Notes: generated by a model not told the origin, from the letters alone. A DNA stretch of 64,000 nt from JBCCEJ01 sp039030335 (GCA_039030335.1 JBCCEJ010000003.1:1-64000); one strand, 5' to 3'. Positions 45,013 to 54,155 are shown, numbered from the stretch's first letter. Numbers and translations are program-made.

Positions 45013-45825
45013 TTACTCCACAACCGGATTCGACAGCAGCAGATCTCCGACGCGGATTTCGACCACGTCGCCGGTGGCCAGGGTGAAGTCATCGCCGGGT
45101 ACGATACCAGCGCCAGTCAGCAGGACCGCGCCGGCGGGCATGTCGAGTTCGAAGAAGAGGCAGTCGATGAGCTCCTGGAGCGAGCGCTTCATCTGATGAA
45201 TGCCCGTGTCGCCGTCGAAGACGGGCGCCCCCTGCCGCTTGATCGTCAGGCGGATCGGAAGCGACGCCATCGCGGGCGCATCGCCGAGCACGATGCCAGG
45301 CCCGAGCGCACAGCTGCCGTTGTAGACCTTGGCCTGAGGAAGATACAGCGGATTGGCGCCCTCGATGTCCCGCGATGAAACGTCGTTTCCGGCGGTGTAC
45401 CCGATGATCTGACCTGCGGCATTGGCAACCAGGGCGAGTTCCGGCTCCGGTACGTTCCAGGTTGCGTCGCGCCGTACGCGGATACCGGCGTGCATACCAC
45501 GGACCCGCCAGCCGGTGCCTTTAAAGAAGAGTTCCGGGCGCTCGGCCTCGTACACCTTGTCGTAGACGTCAGCGGTGTCGGACTCGTGCATTCGCGCCTC
45601 GCGGCTGCGCAGATACGTGACGCCGCTCGCCCATATGTCGGTGTCGTCATCAACGGGCGCGAGCACCGGCCCGCTTGCTTCTTCGCCTGTAGCACAAGCT
45701 GTGAGCAGCGCATCGATCTCGCCCGGTACAGCGCTCGCCAGCAGACGCAGCGAAAATTCTGGCACGAGCCAGTTGCCATCGCAGGCCCACCTGGGCCCCT
45801 GATCTGATTGATGTCGCGTCAGCAT
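45013..45825 (-). CDS. Fumarylacetoacetate hydrolase-family protein, likely 2-keto-3-deoxy sugar-acid enzyme
   Basis: ATG 45825 gives 270 aa. The FAH fold is supported by WNVPEPELALV (metal-binding ExE in PEPEL), GYTAGNDVSSRDIEG, LYLPQAKVYNGSCALGP and the C-terminal LLTGAGIVPGDDF. The segments resemble 2-keto-3-deoxy-D-arabinonate dehydratase-type members, which would fit the neighbouring hydroxyacid dehydrogenase, GguC/AraD1-like and amidohydrolase genes. The exact reaction cannot be decided from sequence. The dehydrogenase gene lies 118 bp upstream on the same strand. Confidence 0.85.
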   Translation of the reverse strand: MLTRHQSDQGPRWACDGNWLVPEFSLRLLASAVPGEIDALLTACATGEEASGPVLAPVDDDTDIWASGVTYLRSREARMHESDTADVYDKVYEAERPELFFKGTGWRVRGMHAGIRVRRDATWNVPEPELALVANAAGQIIGYTAGNDVSSRDIEGANPLYLPQAKVYNGSCALGPGIVLGDAPAMASLPIRLTIKRQGAPVFDGDTGIHQMKRSLQELIDCLFFELDMPAGAVLLTGAGIVPGDDFTLATGDVVEIRVGDLLLSNPVVE

Positions 45826-45943
45826 CTTGAGCGAGCTCCGGTGGTTCGGCGGTGGTTCGGGCAGCGTCGCCGACGGACTACCGCCAGTGGCATCACAACC
45901 GTGACGGGCAGTCACCTCGACTGGGGGATTTAGTTTAGCCGCT

Positions 45944-46882
45944 TCAGGAGGCTTTGCGTTCCGCCGCACTCGCTCGCGTAAAGGAAACGCCGCTGACGCG
46001 GCATTGAAAGCCCAGCAACGCGCTCAACAGCGGTTCGTCTGCATCGGGGTGCGCGGCCTGCCCGTAGACCTGATGTACCGCATCGCTGACGGGCGTCGTC
46101 AATCCAACCATGTCGGCCATCGCACGGAAGTACCGAACGTCCTTGCGCGCGCTGCCGATCGGTGACGGATGTGCGTCGGCGCGTTGTTCGAGGACTGCGG
46201 GCACGAGACGTTCCAACGTACCGCTGTGGCCGTAACCGTTGCGCAGGATTTCGATCATGCTGGCAAGGTCCACCCGGTTCTTGGCGGCAGCGCCGAGCGC
46301 TTCAGTCAGCAACGCTGCCTGTCCGCACGTCACAATGCTGTTGATGAGCCGGGCCGTGTGCCCGGCACCGCTCGGGCCGAGGTGGATAAGGCGATCCGAC
46401 CACGTCGCCAGGTACGGTGCGACAACTTCGAAAGTATCTTCGGTCGCCCCGACCAGGCTTATGAAGCCGGTTTCGTCGTCGCCCGCTGGCGTGCGCACGA
46501 TCGGTGCGTCTACAAAGGCCATGCCGCTTCCCATCAACAGGCGGTTGATCGAGCGGGTTGAGGCAGGCAGCGACGTCGATGTATCGACGACGATGAGCCC
46601 TGCACGACCGCACTGCGCCAGCCCGCCGGACCCCGCCACCACGCTCTCGACCTCGTCGGAACCGGGCAGGGACAAGAAGACAATGGAGCATTCCTGCCCG
46701 AGGCTTGCGAGCGACGCGGCTTCCGTGGCGCCGAGGGCGAGAGCGGCTTCCACCGGTGCGCGCCGCCGGTGGCCCAGAACGCGGACGGTGTGCCCAGCCG
46801 CCAGTAATCGCGACACCATCTCCAGTCCGATGCGGCCAAGGCCGGTGAAACCGATGGACAGGGGCTGATTTCGTTTGCGCAT
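45944..46882 (-). CDS. 3-hydroxyisobutyrate dehydrogenase-family NAD(P)-dependent oxidoreductase
   Basis: ATG 46882 follows GGGAG and gives 312 aa. The Rossmann motif GFTGLGRIGLEMVSRLLAAG and VDTSTSLPAS and DAPIVRTPAG place it in the beta-hydroxyacid dehydrogenase family (GarR/HIBADH). The usual catalytic Lys in the G-x-G-x-x-x-K motif appears as Arg here (GAGHTARLINS), so activity may be altered. It would oxidise or reduce a small hydroxyacid or semialdehyde. It is upstream of the FAH-family gene on the same strand. Confidence 0.85.
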   Translation of the reverse strand: MRKRNQPLSIGFTGLGRIGLEMVSRLLAAGHTVRVLGHRRRAPVEAALALGATEAASLASLGQECSIVFLSLPGSDEVESVVAGSGGLAQCGRAGLIVVDTSTSLPASTRSINRLLMGSGMAFVDAPIVRTPAGDDETGFISLVGATEDTFEVVAPYLATWSDRLIHLGPSGAGHTARLINSIVTCGQAALLTEALGAAAKNRVDLASMIEILRNGYGHSGTLERLVPAVLEQRADAHPSPIGSARKDVRYFRAMADMVGLTTPVSDAVHQVYGQAAHPDADEPLLSALLGFQCRVSGVSFTRASAAERKAS

Positions 46883-47087
46883 GGATCTCCCATTGCCGCT
46901 GCTGCGGGTCTTGAGCGTTGACACTGATCGCGGACGCAGTCCATGCGCCGGGACTCAGCCACGGACCGGGTTCGACCCGGTGCGAAGAGCCTAGTGGCCT
47001 ACCGCAAACGGGGGCGGTGCGGGATCGCACAAATTGGCAACAAACAGGTGCTCCACGGCAGACGCCGGGAACCGGACGGCAGAGCGC

Positions 47088-47870
47088 TCACAGTGCGCGT
47101 GTGCGTACCTCGGGCTCGGCCGCTGTCGTCAGAGCCAACTCGAGCGGCAGGTGTGACAGCCGGGTCGCGACGGAGGCGAGTTCAGCGCGCGCCGCTCCCA
47201 GGCTGACAGCAGTCAACGCGGCTATATGCAGGTCGGCCGTGCGTCGGCATTGCGGTTGGCGAAACAGCCGGCCTTCGGACTCGGCGATCGCCGCGTTGTC
47301 GGTCAGGCCGATGTGGGTTTGCGAGGTATCGACGCCGCTCGCGGCGATCTCCAGACGCGAGCCGTCGGCCTCGAGCCACTCTTCGGTGCCGGGAAACAAT
47401 GCGGGTCCAAAGGCAAAGCCGGAGAACGGACCGCCGAACAGCGCCAGACCGAATCCGAGGCGACGCGGTTGCTGGTGCCCGTCGATGAGATAAGCCCCGC
47501 ACAGTGCCGCAGTAAGTGTTTCGGTCCGTGCAGTCGCCGGGTGGGGACGGCGTGGGGATGCGAGACCACTACCGTCGCCCAGACAACGGACTCCGCCGCT
47601 CAGATCCCACAGCGTGCAGCGCGCCTCGTCCACGGGGTGGTCGGCACCACCTAGCAGCGTCGCGCCGGCGAGTGCGACCTCAGCGACTTCGCGCTCACCC
47701 GCGAACTCCTGAGCGAGAGCGTCGAGCGTGGTGGATTCGCTGATGGCCCGTTCGGCCAGCGCGTAGATGCTGTCGGTTGCTCGAAGCGTCGCCAGATTGC
47801 CGTGCAGGTCCAGGGATCCGACCCGGCGCGCCCCGGTGGCATCGACGAACTGAATGAAATGACTGTGCAA
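47088..47870 (-). CDS. Divergent GguC/AraD1-like protein (FAH fold)
   Basis: The protein is 260 aa. The N-terminal IQFVDATGARRVGSLD and SIYALAERAI and the C-terminal LFRQPQ with the DLHIAALTAVSLG block align by eye with GguC/AraD1 proteins. Those are FAH-fold proteins of plant-sugar and L-arabinose-type catabolism. The family's acidic and histidine metal ligands are largely missing: GFALGNEFSDH-like sequence is replaced by GFGLALFGG. The protein may have lost catalysis or be decaying. It lies 205 bp upstream of the hydroxyacid dehydrogenase gene on the same strand. Confidence 0.6.
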   Translation of the reverse strand: MHSHFIQFVDATGARRVGSLDLHGNLATLRATDSIYALAERAISESTTLDALAQEFAGEREVAEVALAGATLLGGADHPVDEARCTLWDLSGGVRCLGDGSGLASPRRPHPATARTETLTAALCGAYLIDGHQQPRRLGFGLALFGGPFSGFAFGPALFPGTEEWLEADGSRLEIAASGVDTSQTHIGLTDNAAIAESEGRLFRQPQCRRTADLHIAALTAVSLGAARAELASVATRLSHLPLELALTTAAEPEVRTRAL

Positions 47871-47982
47871 AGCTGCCGTTCCGCAGCGGCCGCGAAGATC
47901 GCCGATTATACGCGGGCTGCGGGCGCAACACCGCTGCGCCGCCCTCGCCGGGGATCGCTGGGCGGCACCTCAATGCGGAGCT

Positions 47983-48915
47983 ATGCTGTCACGAATGAGT
48001 GAACAACAGTCGTCCGAAACGTTTCCGATCGTCGATGCTCACCATCATTTTTGGGACCCGACGACGAACTACCATCCGTGGCTCTGCGACGAGCCGCCGA
48101 TTCCGTTTCGCTATGGCGATTACCGGTCGCTGCGCGTGCCCTATCTGCCGCCGGCGTATTTCGACGACGCCGGCCACCACGACATCGTCAAGACCGTCTA
48201 CATAGAGACTGAATGGGATCCGGCCGACCCGATCGGAGAGCTTCGCTGGGTGGAACAACTGCACGCCGCGTGCGGGCATCCCGGTGCCGTCGTGGCGCAG
48301 GCCTGGCTCGATCGGGAAGACGTCGACGAGGTGCTGGCGGCGGTAGCCGCGTCGCCACTGGCGCGCAGCGTGCGCCACAAGCCGCGGGCGGCCGCGCGGG
48401 CGGTGGATGCCCGTCGTGGCGAGCCTGGCTCGATGGACGACCCGCGCTGGCGCGCCGGCTTCGCCAAGCTCGCTGGTCTGGGTCTGATGTTCGACCTGCA
48501 GACGCCGTGGTGGCACCTGGAGGCTGCGCTCGAACTCGCCCGGGATTTTCCGGCCACCACGCTGGTCGTGAACCACGCCGGCCTGCCATCAGACCGGACG
48601 CGGGCTGGTCTCGATGGGTGGCATCAGGCTCTCGCCGCGCTCGCTGACGCGCCGAACGTGATGATCAAGATCTCCGGTATCGGTGTGCCAGGCGAGGCGT
48701 GGACGGCTGCGGCTAACCGCTGGATAGTGCGCGAGATCGTCGCGATGTTCGGCCCGGCGCGGTGCATGTTCGCCAGCAATTTCCCGGTCGACGGACTGTG
48801 CGGCACGTTCGTCGAGATTTTTGATGGCTTCCGCAGCATCGTGAGCGACTTCGAGCCAGCTGATCAGCGGGCGCTGTTCCATGACAACGCGATGCGGGTC
48901 TACCGTCCCGTCTGA
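47983..48915 (+). CDS. Amidohydrolase-family protein (lactonase-like)
   Basis: The frame is 310 aa from ATG 47983; ATG 47995 is an equally good start. It has the amidohydrolase-2 signature VDAHHHFWD (HxH metal site), LVVNHAGLPSD and a C-terminal block MFASNFPVDG. The family includes L-fuconolactonase, 2-pyrone-4,6-dicarboxylate lactonase and decarboxylases. With FAH and hydroxyacid dehydrogenase genes on the other side, sugar-lactone hydrolysis is the likeliest role. It is divergent from the GguC-like gene, with about 110 bp between them. Confidence 0.85.
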   Translation: MLSRMSEQQSSETFPIVDAHHHFWDPTTNYHPWLCDEPPIPFRYGDYRSLRVPYLPPAYFDDAGHHDIVKTVYIETEWDPADPIGELRWVEQLHAACGHPGAVVAQAWLDREDVDEVLAAVAASPLARSVRHKPRAAARAVDARRGEPGSMDDPRWRAGFAKLAGLGLMFDLQTPWWHLEAALELARDFPATTLVVNHAGLPSDRTRAGLDGWHQALAALADAPNVMIKISGIGVPGEAWTAAANRWIVREIVAMFGPARCMFASNFPVDGLCGTFVEIFDGFRSIVSDFEPADQRALFHDNAMRVYRPV

Positions 48916-48930
48916 CGCGCGACAATCATC

Positions 48931-50337
48931 TCAGGAGAGCCGGTTCAGGCCGTTCAGCGCGGCGACCCGGTAAGCCTCAGCCATCGTCGGGTAGTTGAAC
49001 GTGGTGTCGGTGAAATACTCGACCGAGTTCCCGCCATGCTTCTGCAGCATTACCGCCTGTCCGATGTGCACGATCTCGGCTGCCTGAGAGCCGAAACAAT
49101 GAATTCCCAGGATCTCGAGCGTTTCGGTGTGGAACAGAATCTTCAACATGCCGACCTGTCGCCCGGTGATCTGCGCGCGCGCGATCGACCTGAACGTAGC
49201 GCGGCCTACCTCGTATGGAATGCACGCTTCGGTCAGTTCCGCTTCAGTGCGACCGACCGAGCTGATCTCCGGGCTGGTGTAGATACCGTTCGGAATATCC
49301 TTGATGAGCGCGGTATCGATCGCGGGGTTCAGAATGTGGCTGCCGACGTAGCGACCCTGGTCGTAGCTGGCGCTGGCGAGTCCGGGCGGACCGACGACGT
49401 CGCCCGCCGCGAATATGTGCGACTCTCCAACCGAGCGCAGGTGGTCGTCGACCACGATCTGTCCCCGGTAGTTGGTCTCTACGCCGATCTCTTCCAGTCC
49501 GAGTTCCTGCGTGTTGCCGGCGCGGCCGTTCGCCCATAACAGCAGATCCGCCTTGAACTGCTTACCCGACTTGCAGTGCAACCGGACGTAATCGGCCTGC
49601 GCGTCAACCCCGCTGTACTCTTCGTTGCTACGGATGGTGACGCCCTGATCCCGGAGGTGGTAACCGAGCGCGTCCGTAATCTCGCTGTCCAGGAACGACA
49701 GCAGCCGGTCCTGCGTATTGACCAGGTTGACCTTCAGGCCCAACTCGGCGAAGAACGACGCGTACTCGCAGCCGATGACGCCGGCCCCGTAGATGATGAT
49801 CGAGCGCGGTTCCGGCACTTCGGGCGATAGCACGGTATCGCTGTCGCAGACGCGTCGATGCGAGAAATCGACGTCGGGCGGCTGGTACGGCCGGGAACCG
49901 GTCGCGATCACGAAGTGCTCGGCGTGCAGAGTCATGAGGCCGCCACTCGGCTGCAGCAGTTCGAGCGTGTGGCGATCGGTAAATGTCGCGGTACCTGTGA
50001 GAACGTCGACGCGATTGCGCTGATAGAAGCTGCGCCGCAGTGCCACCTGCTCCCCGACGACAGAACCGGCGCTCGCCAGCAGCTCGTGATAACTGATGTC
50101 CAGATAGCCGAGTTTCTGAAACAACGGCCGCGACCGATAGTCGGCCAACAGCTGCACGGAGTGCCGCAGCGCTTTGCTGGGAATGGTGCCCCAGTGCACG
50201 CAGCCGCCCCCGACATCGAAGTGTTTTTCGAGTACGGCGACTTCCTGACCGGCCTTGCGCAACGTCATCGCCGCGCCTTCGCCTGCCGGGCCGCTGCCAA
50301 TGACGATGGAGTCGTAGTGTTTGACGATCGATTTCAT
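48931..50337 (-). CDS. sthA: Soluble pyridine nucleotide transhydrogenase
   Basis: ATG 50337 gives 468 aa, almost identical in length to E. coli SthA (466). It shows VIGSGPAGEGAAM (FAD), GGGCVHWGTIPSKALRH (the single-cysteine region typical of SthA rather than lipoamide dehydrogenases), VLSPEVPEPRS and YGAGVIGCEYAS (NAD), and the C-terminus TTFNYPTMAEAYRVAALNG. It transfers hydride between NADPH and NAD+, balancing the pools. The gene is monocistronic and convergent with the amidohydrolase. Confidence 0.97.
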   Translation of the reverse strand: MKSIVKHYDSIVIGSGPAGEGAAMTLRKAGQEVAVLEKHFDVGGGCVHWGTIPSKALRHSVQLLADYRSRPLFQKLGYLDISYHELLASAGSVVGEQVALRRSFYQRNRVDVLTGTATFTDRHTLELLQPSGGLMTLHAEHFVIATGSRPYQPPDVDFSHRRVCDSDTVLSPEVPEPRSIIIYGAGVIGCEYASFFAELGLKVNLVNTQDRLLSFLDSEITDALGYHLRDQGVTIRSNEEYSGVDAQADYVRLHCKSGKQFKADLLLWANGRAGNTQELGLEEIGVETNYRGQIVVDDHLRSVGESHIFAAGDVVGPPGLASASYDQGRYVGSHILNPAIDTALIKDIPNGIYTSPEISSVGRTEAELTEACIPYEVGRATFRSIARAQITGRQVGMLKILFHTETLEILGIHCFGSQAAEIVHIGQAVMLQKHGGNSVEYFTDTTFNYPTMAEAYRVAALNGLNRLS

Positions 50338-50573
50338 GCGATTCCCGGAAGTTCGAGTGCCATCTGGCCGGCAGCTTTCTGGTGGCGGTAGGGCACATTT
50401 GCAAGCCCGGAGCTTCGAACGCACGCCACCGCATCGGCATAACGCGTTCAATACGTCGGCTGCAGTTGGTCTCGCCTAAATGTAGATGGTCTGCGACCGG
50501 TTGTTCAGCTCAGGGCGCGGCGGTTGCTGCCGTCCGGTTGACAATGTATGTCCGCGCGTTGCGCGACCAACCG

Positions 50574-51359
50574 TCACCGCGCCGCCTGGCCGTCGAGTGC
50601 TGCCCAAGCGTGCTCGATGGTCGCGGCCAGTAGTGCGCTCCATCTGGCGATTCCCGCGTCGGTCAGCAGTTGGTCCTGGCGCACTTCGACGAGCAGGTGC
50701 GGACGGCCCGGTCGCTCCGCGTGCTCCGGCATGGTGTAGCCTTCGGGCCCGCGCGCCGAATACGGTTGATTGTCACCGACCTGCAGGCCGGGCTGTTCAC
50801 GCAGGAAATTCAGCGCGGGCCGGGCGAGACGCGCATCTTCACTCCACAGAATTCCCACATGCCACGGCCGCTCGAACCCGTCCATCGCCGGTGTGAAGCT
50901 GTGGATGGCGATGATGCCCGCTTCTGCGTGATCGGATTCCAGTTCCCCGATGGCGCCACGCACGGCGTCGTGATACGGCCGAAACAGCTGGCTTACCCGA
51001 GACTGGAAGTCCAGCGCTGACATATTCGCGTTACCCGGGACCGTCCAGCCGTCGCTCGACGGTGGCACACAGGTGGGGGAGTCGAGCGTCCGGTTAAGGT
51101 CGATGACGAGTCGTGAGTAGTTCGCCAGCACGGCGCGCGCGTCGAGTCGCTGGCAAAGTTCCGTGGTGAGCGCGCGCACCCCGATATCAACCGCTATATG
51201 TCGTGCGAAGGCGGCGGCGGGCAAGCCCAACTCACCTAATGCCGCCGGCACGCGCGCGCCGGCGTGGTCGGCGACCAGCAGGTACGGTGCCCGCCCTGCG
51301 CGATGGTGCAAAGTGAACGGCGCCGTCTCGTCGTCGGTCAACTGCCAGTTCATCGCCAT
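50574..51359 (-). CDS. N-formylglutamate amidohydrolase family protein
   Basis: ATG 51359 (261 aa) or 51353. The family (PF05013) is recognised by VADHAGARVP, the segment ANYSRLVIDLNRTLD and IAIHSFTP, with HLLVEVRQD near the C-terminus. It hydrolyses N-formylglutamate, the last step of the hut pathway that uses HutF, or acts on other N-formyl amino acids. A hutF remnant lies about 26 kb away, and no hut genes are adjacent. csaA precedes it on the same strand. Confidence 0.87.
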   Translation of the reverse strand: MAMNWQLTDDETAPFTLHHRAGRAPYLLVADHAGARVPAALGELGLPAAAFARHIAVDIGVRALTTELCQRLDARAVLANYSRLVIDLNRTLDSPTCVPPSSDGWTVPGNANMSALDFQSRVSQLFRPYHDAVRGAIGELESDHAEAGIIAIHSFTPAMDGFERPWHVGILWSEDARLARPALNFLREQPGLQVGDNQPYSARGPEGYTMPEHAERPGRPHLLVEVRQDQLLTDAGIARWSALLAATIEHAWAALDGQAAR

Positions 51360-51390
51360 GCGCCGCCGTGCTTTCGGCAGTGGTGGTGGC

Positions 51391-51729
51391 TCAGCAAAGT
51401 TTCGCCCCATTTGGCACAGCCCGCTCGGGCACAGCCAGCACGATGCCGTCGTCGCCGGCGAACCCAGTCAGCAGGAACTCGGAGCGAAACGGGCCGATTT
51501 GCTTGGTTGGGAAGTTCACGACTGCGATGATCTGGCGACCCAACAGGTCTTCCTTCCGATAGATCTGGGTAACCTGGGCGGATGACTTTTTGATACCGAT
51601 TTCGTCGCCGAAGTCAGCCCATACCTGATAGGCCGGCCGTCTCGCTTCGGGGAAGTCCCGCACTTCGGTAATGGTACCCACGCGTAGTTCCACCGCCTCG
51701 AACTGCGACCACTCTATCGTCTCATGCAT
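51391..51729 (-). CDS. csaA: CsaA-type tRNA-binding domain protein
   Basis: ATG 51729 gives 112 aa, the normal length of CsaA. The EMAP/Trbp111 OB-fold is seen in FEAVELRVGTITEVRDFPEA, then KKSSAQVTQIY and the C-terminal GDDGIVLAVPERAVPNGAKL. CsaA is a dimeric export-related chaperone that binds tRNA or peptides. It lies between the TauE exporter gene and the N-formylglutamate amidohydrolase on the minus strand. Confidence 0.92.
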   Translation of the reverse strand: MHETIEWSQFEAVELRVGTITEVRDFPEARRPAYQVWADFGDEIGIKKSSAQVTQIYRKEDLLGRQIIAVVNFPTKQIGPFRSEFLLTGFAGDDGIVLAVPERAVPNGAKLC

Positions 51730-51757
51730 TGGATTCGTCACCTGAACGGCGAAAACG

Positions 51758-52501
51758 TCAGCTGACCACACCGATCAGCGCCAGAGCAAACAGTAGCCAG
51801 ATGGCAGCTTTGCGCACCGTTGCCTCCGCGCTTGCGACGAACACGCGCGCACCGAGGAAGCTGCCAGACAGATAGAACAGCCCGATCAGGCCCGAGCGCC
51901 AGATGTCGTCCAGCGTGAGCAGGCCGCCGTAGACGTAGCTGCCGATGACGACGCCGGTTATCAGGAACAGCCATAAAATGGCGTTGGCCCGGCTGAGCGC
52001 GGTCGCGGCCGGACCGCTGAAGAAGAACGCGACCATCAGAAGCGCGACACCCGTAGCCGTCGCGATCACGCCGCCGACGAAGCCCGCGACTATCAGCAAT
52101 GGCACGTTTGGCGGCTTGCGCAATCGCCACCCGAAGGTCAGCACCGTAGCGGCGATGAGCGTCGTCACGCCGAGTACGTCCTGCATGACCCGGTCGTCCA
52201 GGTTCAGCAACGCGATGAGGCCGAGCGGTACACCCACCAGCGTAGACACACTGAGGATACACACGTCGCGGAGGTTGGCTTCGCGCATGGCAGCGCGCGC
52301 CAGATTGACGTTTGCCAGCAGGTCCATGATCAGAACTTTGCCGGCTACCGAACCGGGTGCGAAGAACAACGTCAGGGCCACGATCATCAACGCGGGACCA
52401 CCAAATCCAGTGAATCCACGAATGAACCCGGCGAACACAGCCAGCACCGCCACGCCGAGGAGGATGAGCGGCTGTTCGAGCGTCAGAATCAGGGGGGGCA
52501 A
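51758..52501 (-). CDS. TauE/SafE-family permease
   Basis: The 247-residue hydrophobic protein has about eight membrane helices and the typical glycine-rich GFTGFGGPALMI and GVVIGSYVYG patterns. The family exports sulfite, sulfonates or other organic anions, but substrate cannot be inferred from context. It ends 28 bp before csaA on the same strand and is divergent from the NadR-like gene. Confidence 0.88.
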   Translation of the reverse strand: MPPLILTLEQPLILLGVAVLAVFAGFIRGFTGFGGPALMIVALTLFFAPGSVAGKVLIMDLLANVNLARAAMREANLRDVCILSVSTLVGVPLGLIALLNLDDRVMQDVLGVTTLIAATVLTFGWRLRKPPNVPLLIVAGFVGGVIATATGVALLMVAFFFSGPAATALSRANAILWLFLITGVVIGSYVYGGLLTLDDIWRSGLIGLFYLSGSFLGARVFVASAEATVRKAAIWLLFALALIGVVS

Positions 52502-52642
52502 CTTTCCGGCCGCTCCATGGTTGCCGCACCAGACGGAACTGTTGTGACGGTGGTCACAGTGCGCATTTTAAAGTGCGTCATTATCCATCGATCGAGGGGT
52601 TCAGACGTTCCGATTCGCGCGTAAAACATGCCAACATAGCGA

Positions 52643-53662
52643 ATGGCCACGGGATTGTTGTCCGGCACCTTCATGCCGCCGCATGCTGGGCACCAGCTGC
52701 TCGTCGACTTTGCGCGTGCATACGTCGACGAACTCGTGATCCTCTGCTTCGCCTACGATGACGACCCGATCGCGCCGTCCGCGCGCGCGGCATGGCTGCG
52801 CGAGCTCTTTCCGGGGGCTGACGTGCGGCTGGTCGATCTCGAGCACCTGCGCGATCCGCAGGCGGCCACCGACACCAACTGGTCGCAGTTTCTGCGCGCC
52901 GAGTTTCCGGGTGGCGTCGAATACGTATTCGGATCGGAACCGGTTTGTGCACGTATCGCCGACGTTCTGGGTGCCCGTTATCTGGTGCTCGACGGCGATC
53001 GGGAACTGGTGGCGGCACGTGGTGAAGACATCCGCTCCGATCCGCTTGGGAACTGGGAATTCCTGCCCGGGTGCGTGCGCCCGTACTACGTCAAGCGCGT
53101 TTGCCTCTACGGTCCACACTCAGCGAATCGCAGTGCGCTTGCGGAGCAGCTTGCGATTCACTACGACACCGTCGCTGCGTACGAATACGCGCGGCGAAAT
53201 TTCAACGGCGAGCCTCAAGACCTCGATGCCGACATGCTGGTGGCGCTGGCGCAGGCCCAGGTGGCAAGCGAAGCGGCCCTTGCGCGTCAGGCCAACCGGG
53301 TGCTGATCTGTGATTCCGATCCCCTGACCATGCAGGTCTGGTCGAAACTGCTGGTAGGCGAAGTGGCGGGTTCGCTGCGCGACCTCGCCGAGCGTCAGTC
53401 TTACGATCTGCACCTGCTGCTGGATGTCGACGTGCCATGGCTGGACCCCGAGCTCGGATTCCTGAGCCAGTCGGGTGGGGCGAGGGCACTCAATGACCAT
53501 AGTGACGAAGCGTTCAACGCGTTTCGCGAGGCGCTGATCCTGAGTGAGCGCCGTTATCTGCGCCTGAGTGGTGAGCATGATTTCCGTTTTCGTACGGCAT
53601 GCGACGCGATCGACAATCTGCTCCGCGAAACACCGGTCGCAACGGAGACGGCCGAGTCCTAG
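52643..53662 (+). CDS. NadR-like protein: NMN adenylyltransferase domain plus degenerate kinase domain
   Basis: The protein is 339 aa. The N-terminal nucleotidyltransferase has LLSGTFMPPHAGHQLLV with the catalytic HAGH, and VVAARGEDIRSDPL-like sequence before WEFLPGCVRPYYVKRV. The C-terminal domain aligns with the ribosylnicotinamide kinase of NadR (AYEYARRNF, DSDPLTMQVWSK, LLDVDVPW). Its P-loop is GPHSANRSAL instead of GxxxxGKS, losing the Gly and Lys. I infer an active NMNAT and an impaired kinase. No N-terminal HTH is present, so it is not the E. coli-type repressor. Confidence 0.85.
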   Translation: MATGLLSGTFMPPHAGHQLLVDFARAYVDELVILCFAYDDDPIAPSARAAWLRELFPGADVRLVDLEHLRDPQAATDTNWSQFLRAEFPGGVEYVFGSEPVCARIADVLGARYLVLDGDRELVAARGEDIRSDPLGNWEFLPGCVRPYYVKRVCLYGPHSANRSALAEQLAIHYDTVAAYEYARRNFNGEPQDLDADMLVALAQAQVASEAALARQANRVLICDSDPLTMQVWSKLLVGEVAGSLRDLAERQSYDLHLLLDVDVPWLDPELGFLSQSGGARALNDHSDEAFNAFREALILSERRYLRLSGEHDFRFRTACDAIDNLLRETPVATETAES

Positions 53663-53669
53663 CAGCCCT

Positions 53670-54137
53670 TCACTCCGTAGTTCCGCTTAGCGGTTCGGGC
53701 GGTACCTCCAGCCAGAAGGTCACGGGCCCGTCGTTGGTGAGGCTGATTTGCATGTGCGCGCCGAACGTCCCGGTCGCGACATCGCGATGCTGCGATACCG
53801 CGCGGTTGACCAGGTAGTCGTACAGGCGCAAACCCTCGTCCGGCGTTGCTGCTGGGGTAAAGCTCGGGCGCATGCCCTTGCGCGTATCAGCTGGCAACGT
53901 GAACTGTGACACCAGCAACAGGCCTCCACCGGTATCGATCAGACTTCGGTTCATCTTGCCTGCTTCATCTTCGAATACGCGGTAACCGAGCAGTCGTTCC
54001 AGCAGCCGGTCGGCCTGTGCGGTCCCGTCGCCGCGCTGAACTCCAACCAGCACGAGAAGCCCGTTCGCGATCGAACCGACAACGTCGCCGTCTACGCGCA
54101 CGGCGGCTTCGGTCACCCGCTGTAGCAGTCCGATCAC
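53670..54137 (-). CDS. dtd: D-aminoacyl-tRNA deacylase
   Basis: The 155-residue length is normal for Dtd. The N-terminus GLLQRVTEAAVRVDG, the SQFTLPADTRKG motif and the C-terminal NDGPVTFWLEVP (the GP-containing chiral-proofreading motif) are diagnostic. It removes D-amino acids from mischarged tRNAs. It follows bipA on the same strand after 18 bp. Confidence 0.96.
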   Translation of the reverse strand: MIGLLQRVTEAAVRVDGDVVGSIANGLLVLVGVQRGDGTAQADRLLERLLGYRVFEDEAGKMNRSLIDTGGGLLLVSQFTLPADTRKGMRPSFTPAATPDEGLRLYDYLVNRAVSQHRDVATGTFGAHMQISLTNDGPVTFWLEVPPEPLSGTTE

Positions 54138-54155
54138 GGGTATTGGCCGCGCCGG

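Noticed and set aside
46961..46985. tRNA T-arm look-alike: accgg-gttcgac-ccggt
   Set aside because: The 7-nt loop begins GTTCGA instead of TTCNANN and no acceptor, D or anticodon arms flank it, so it is only a short hairpin.
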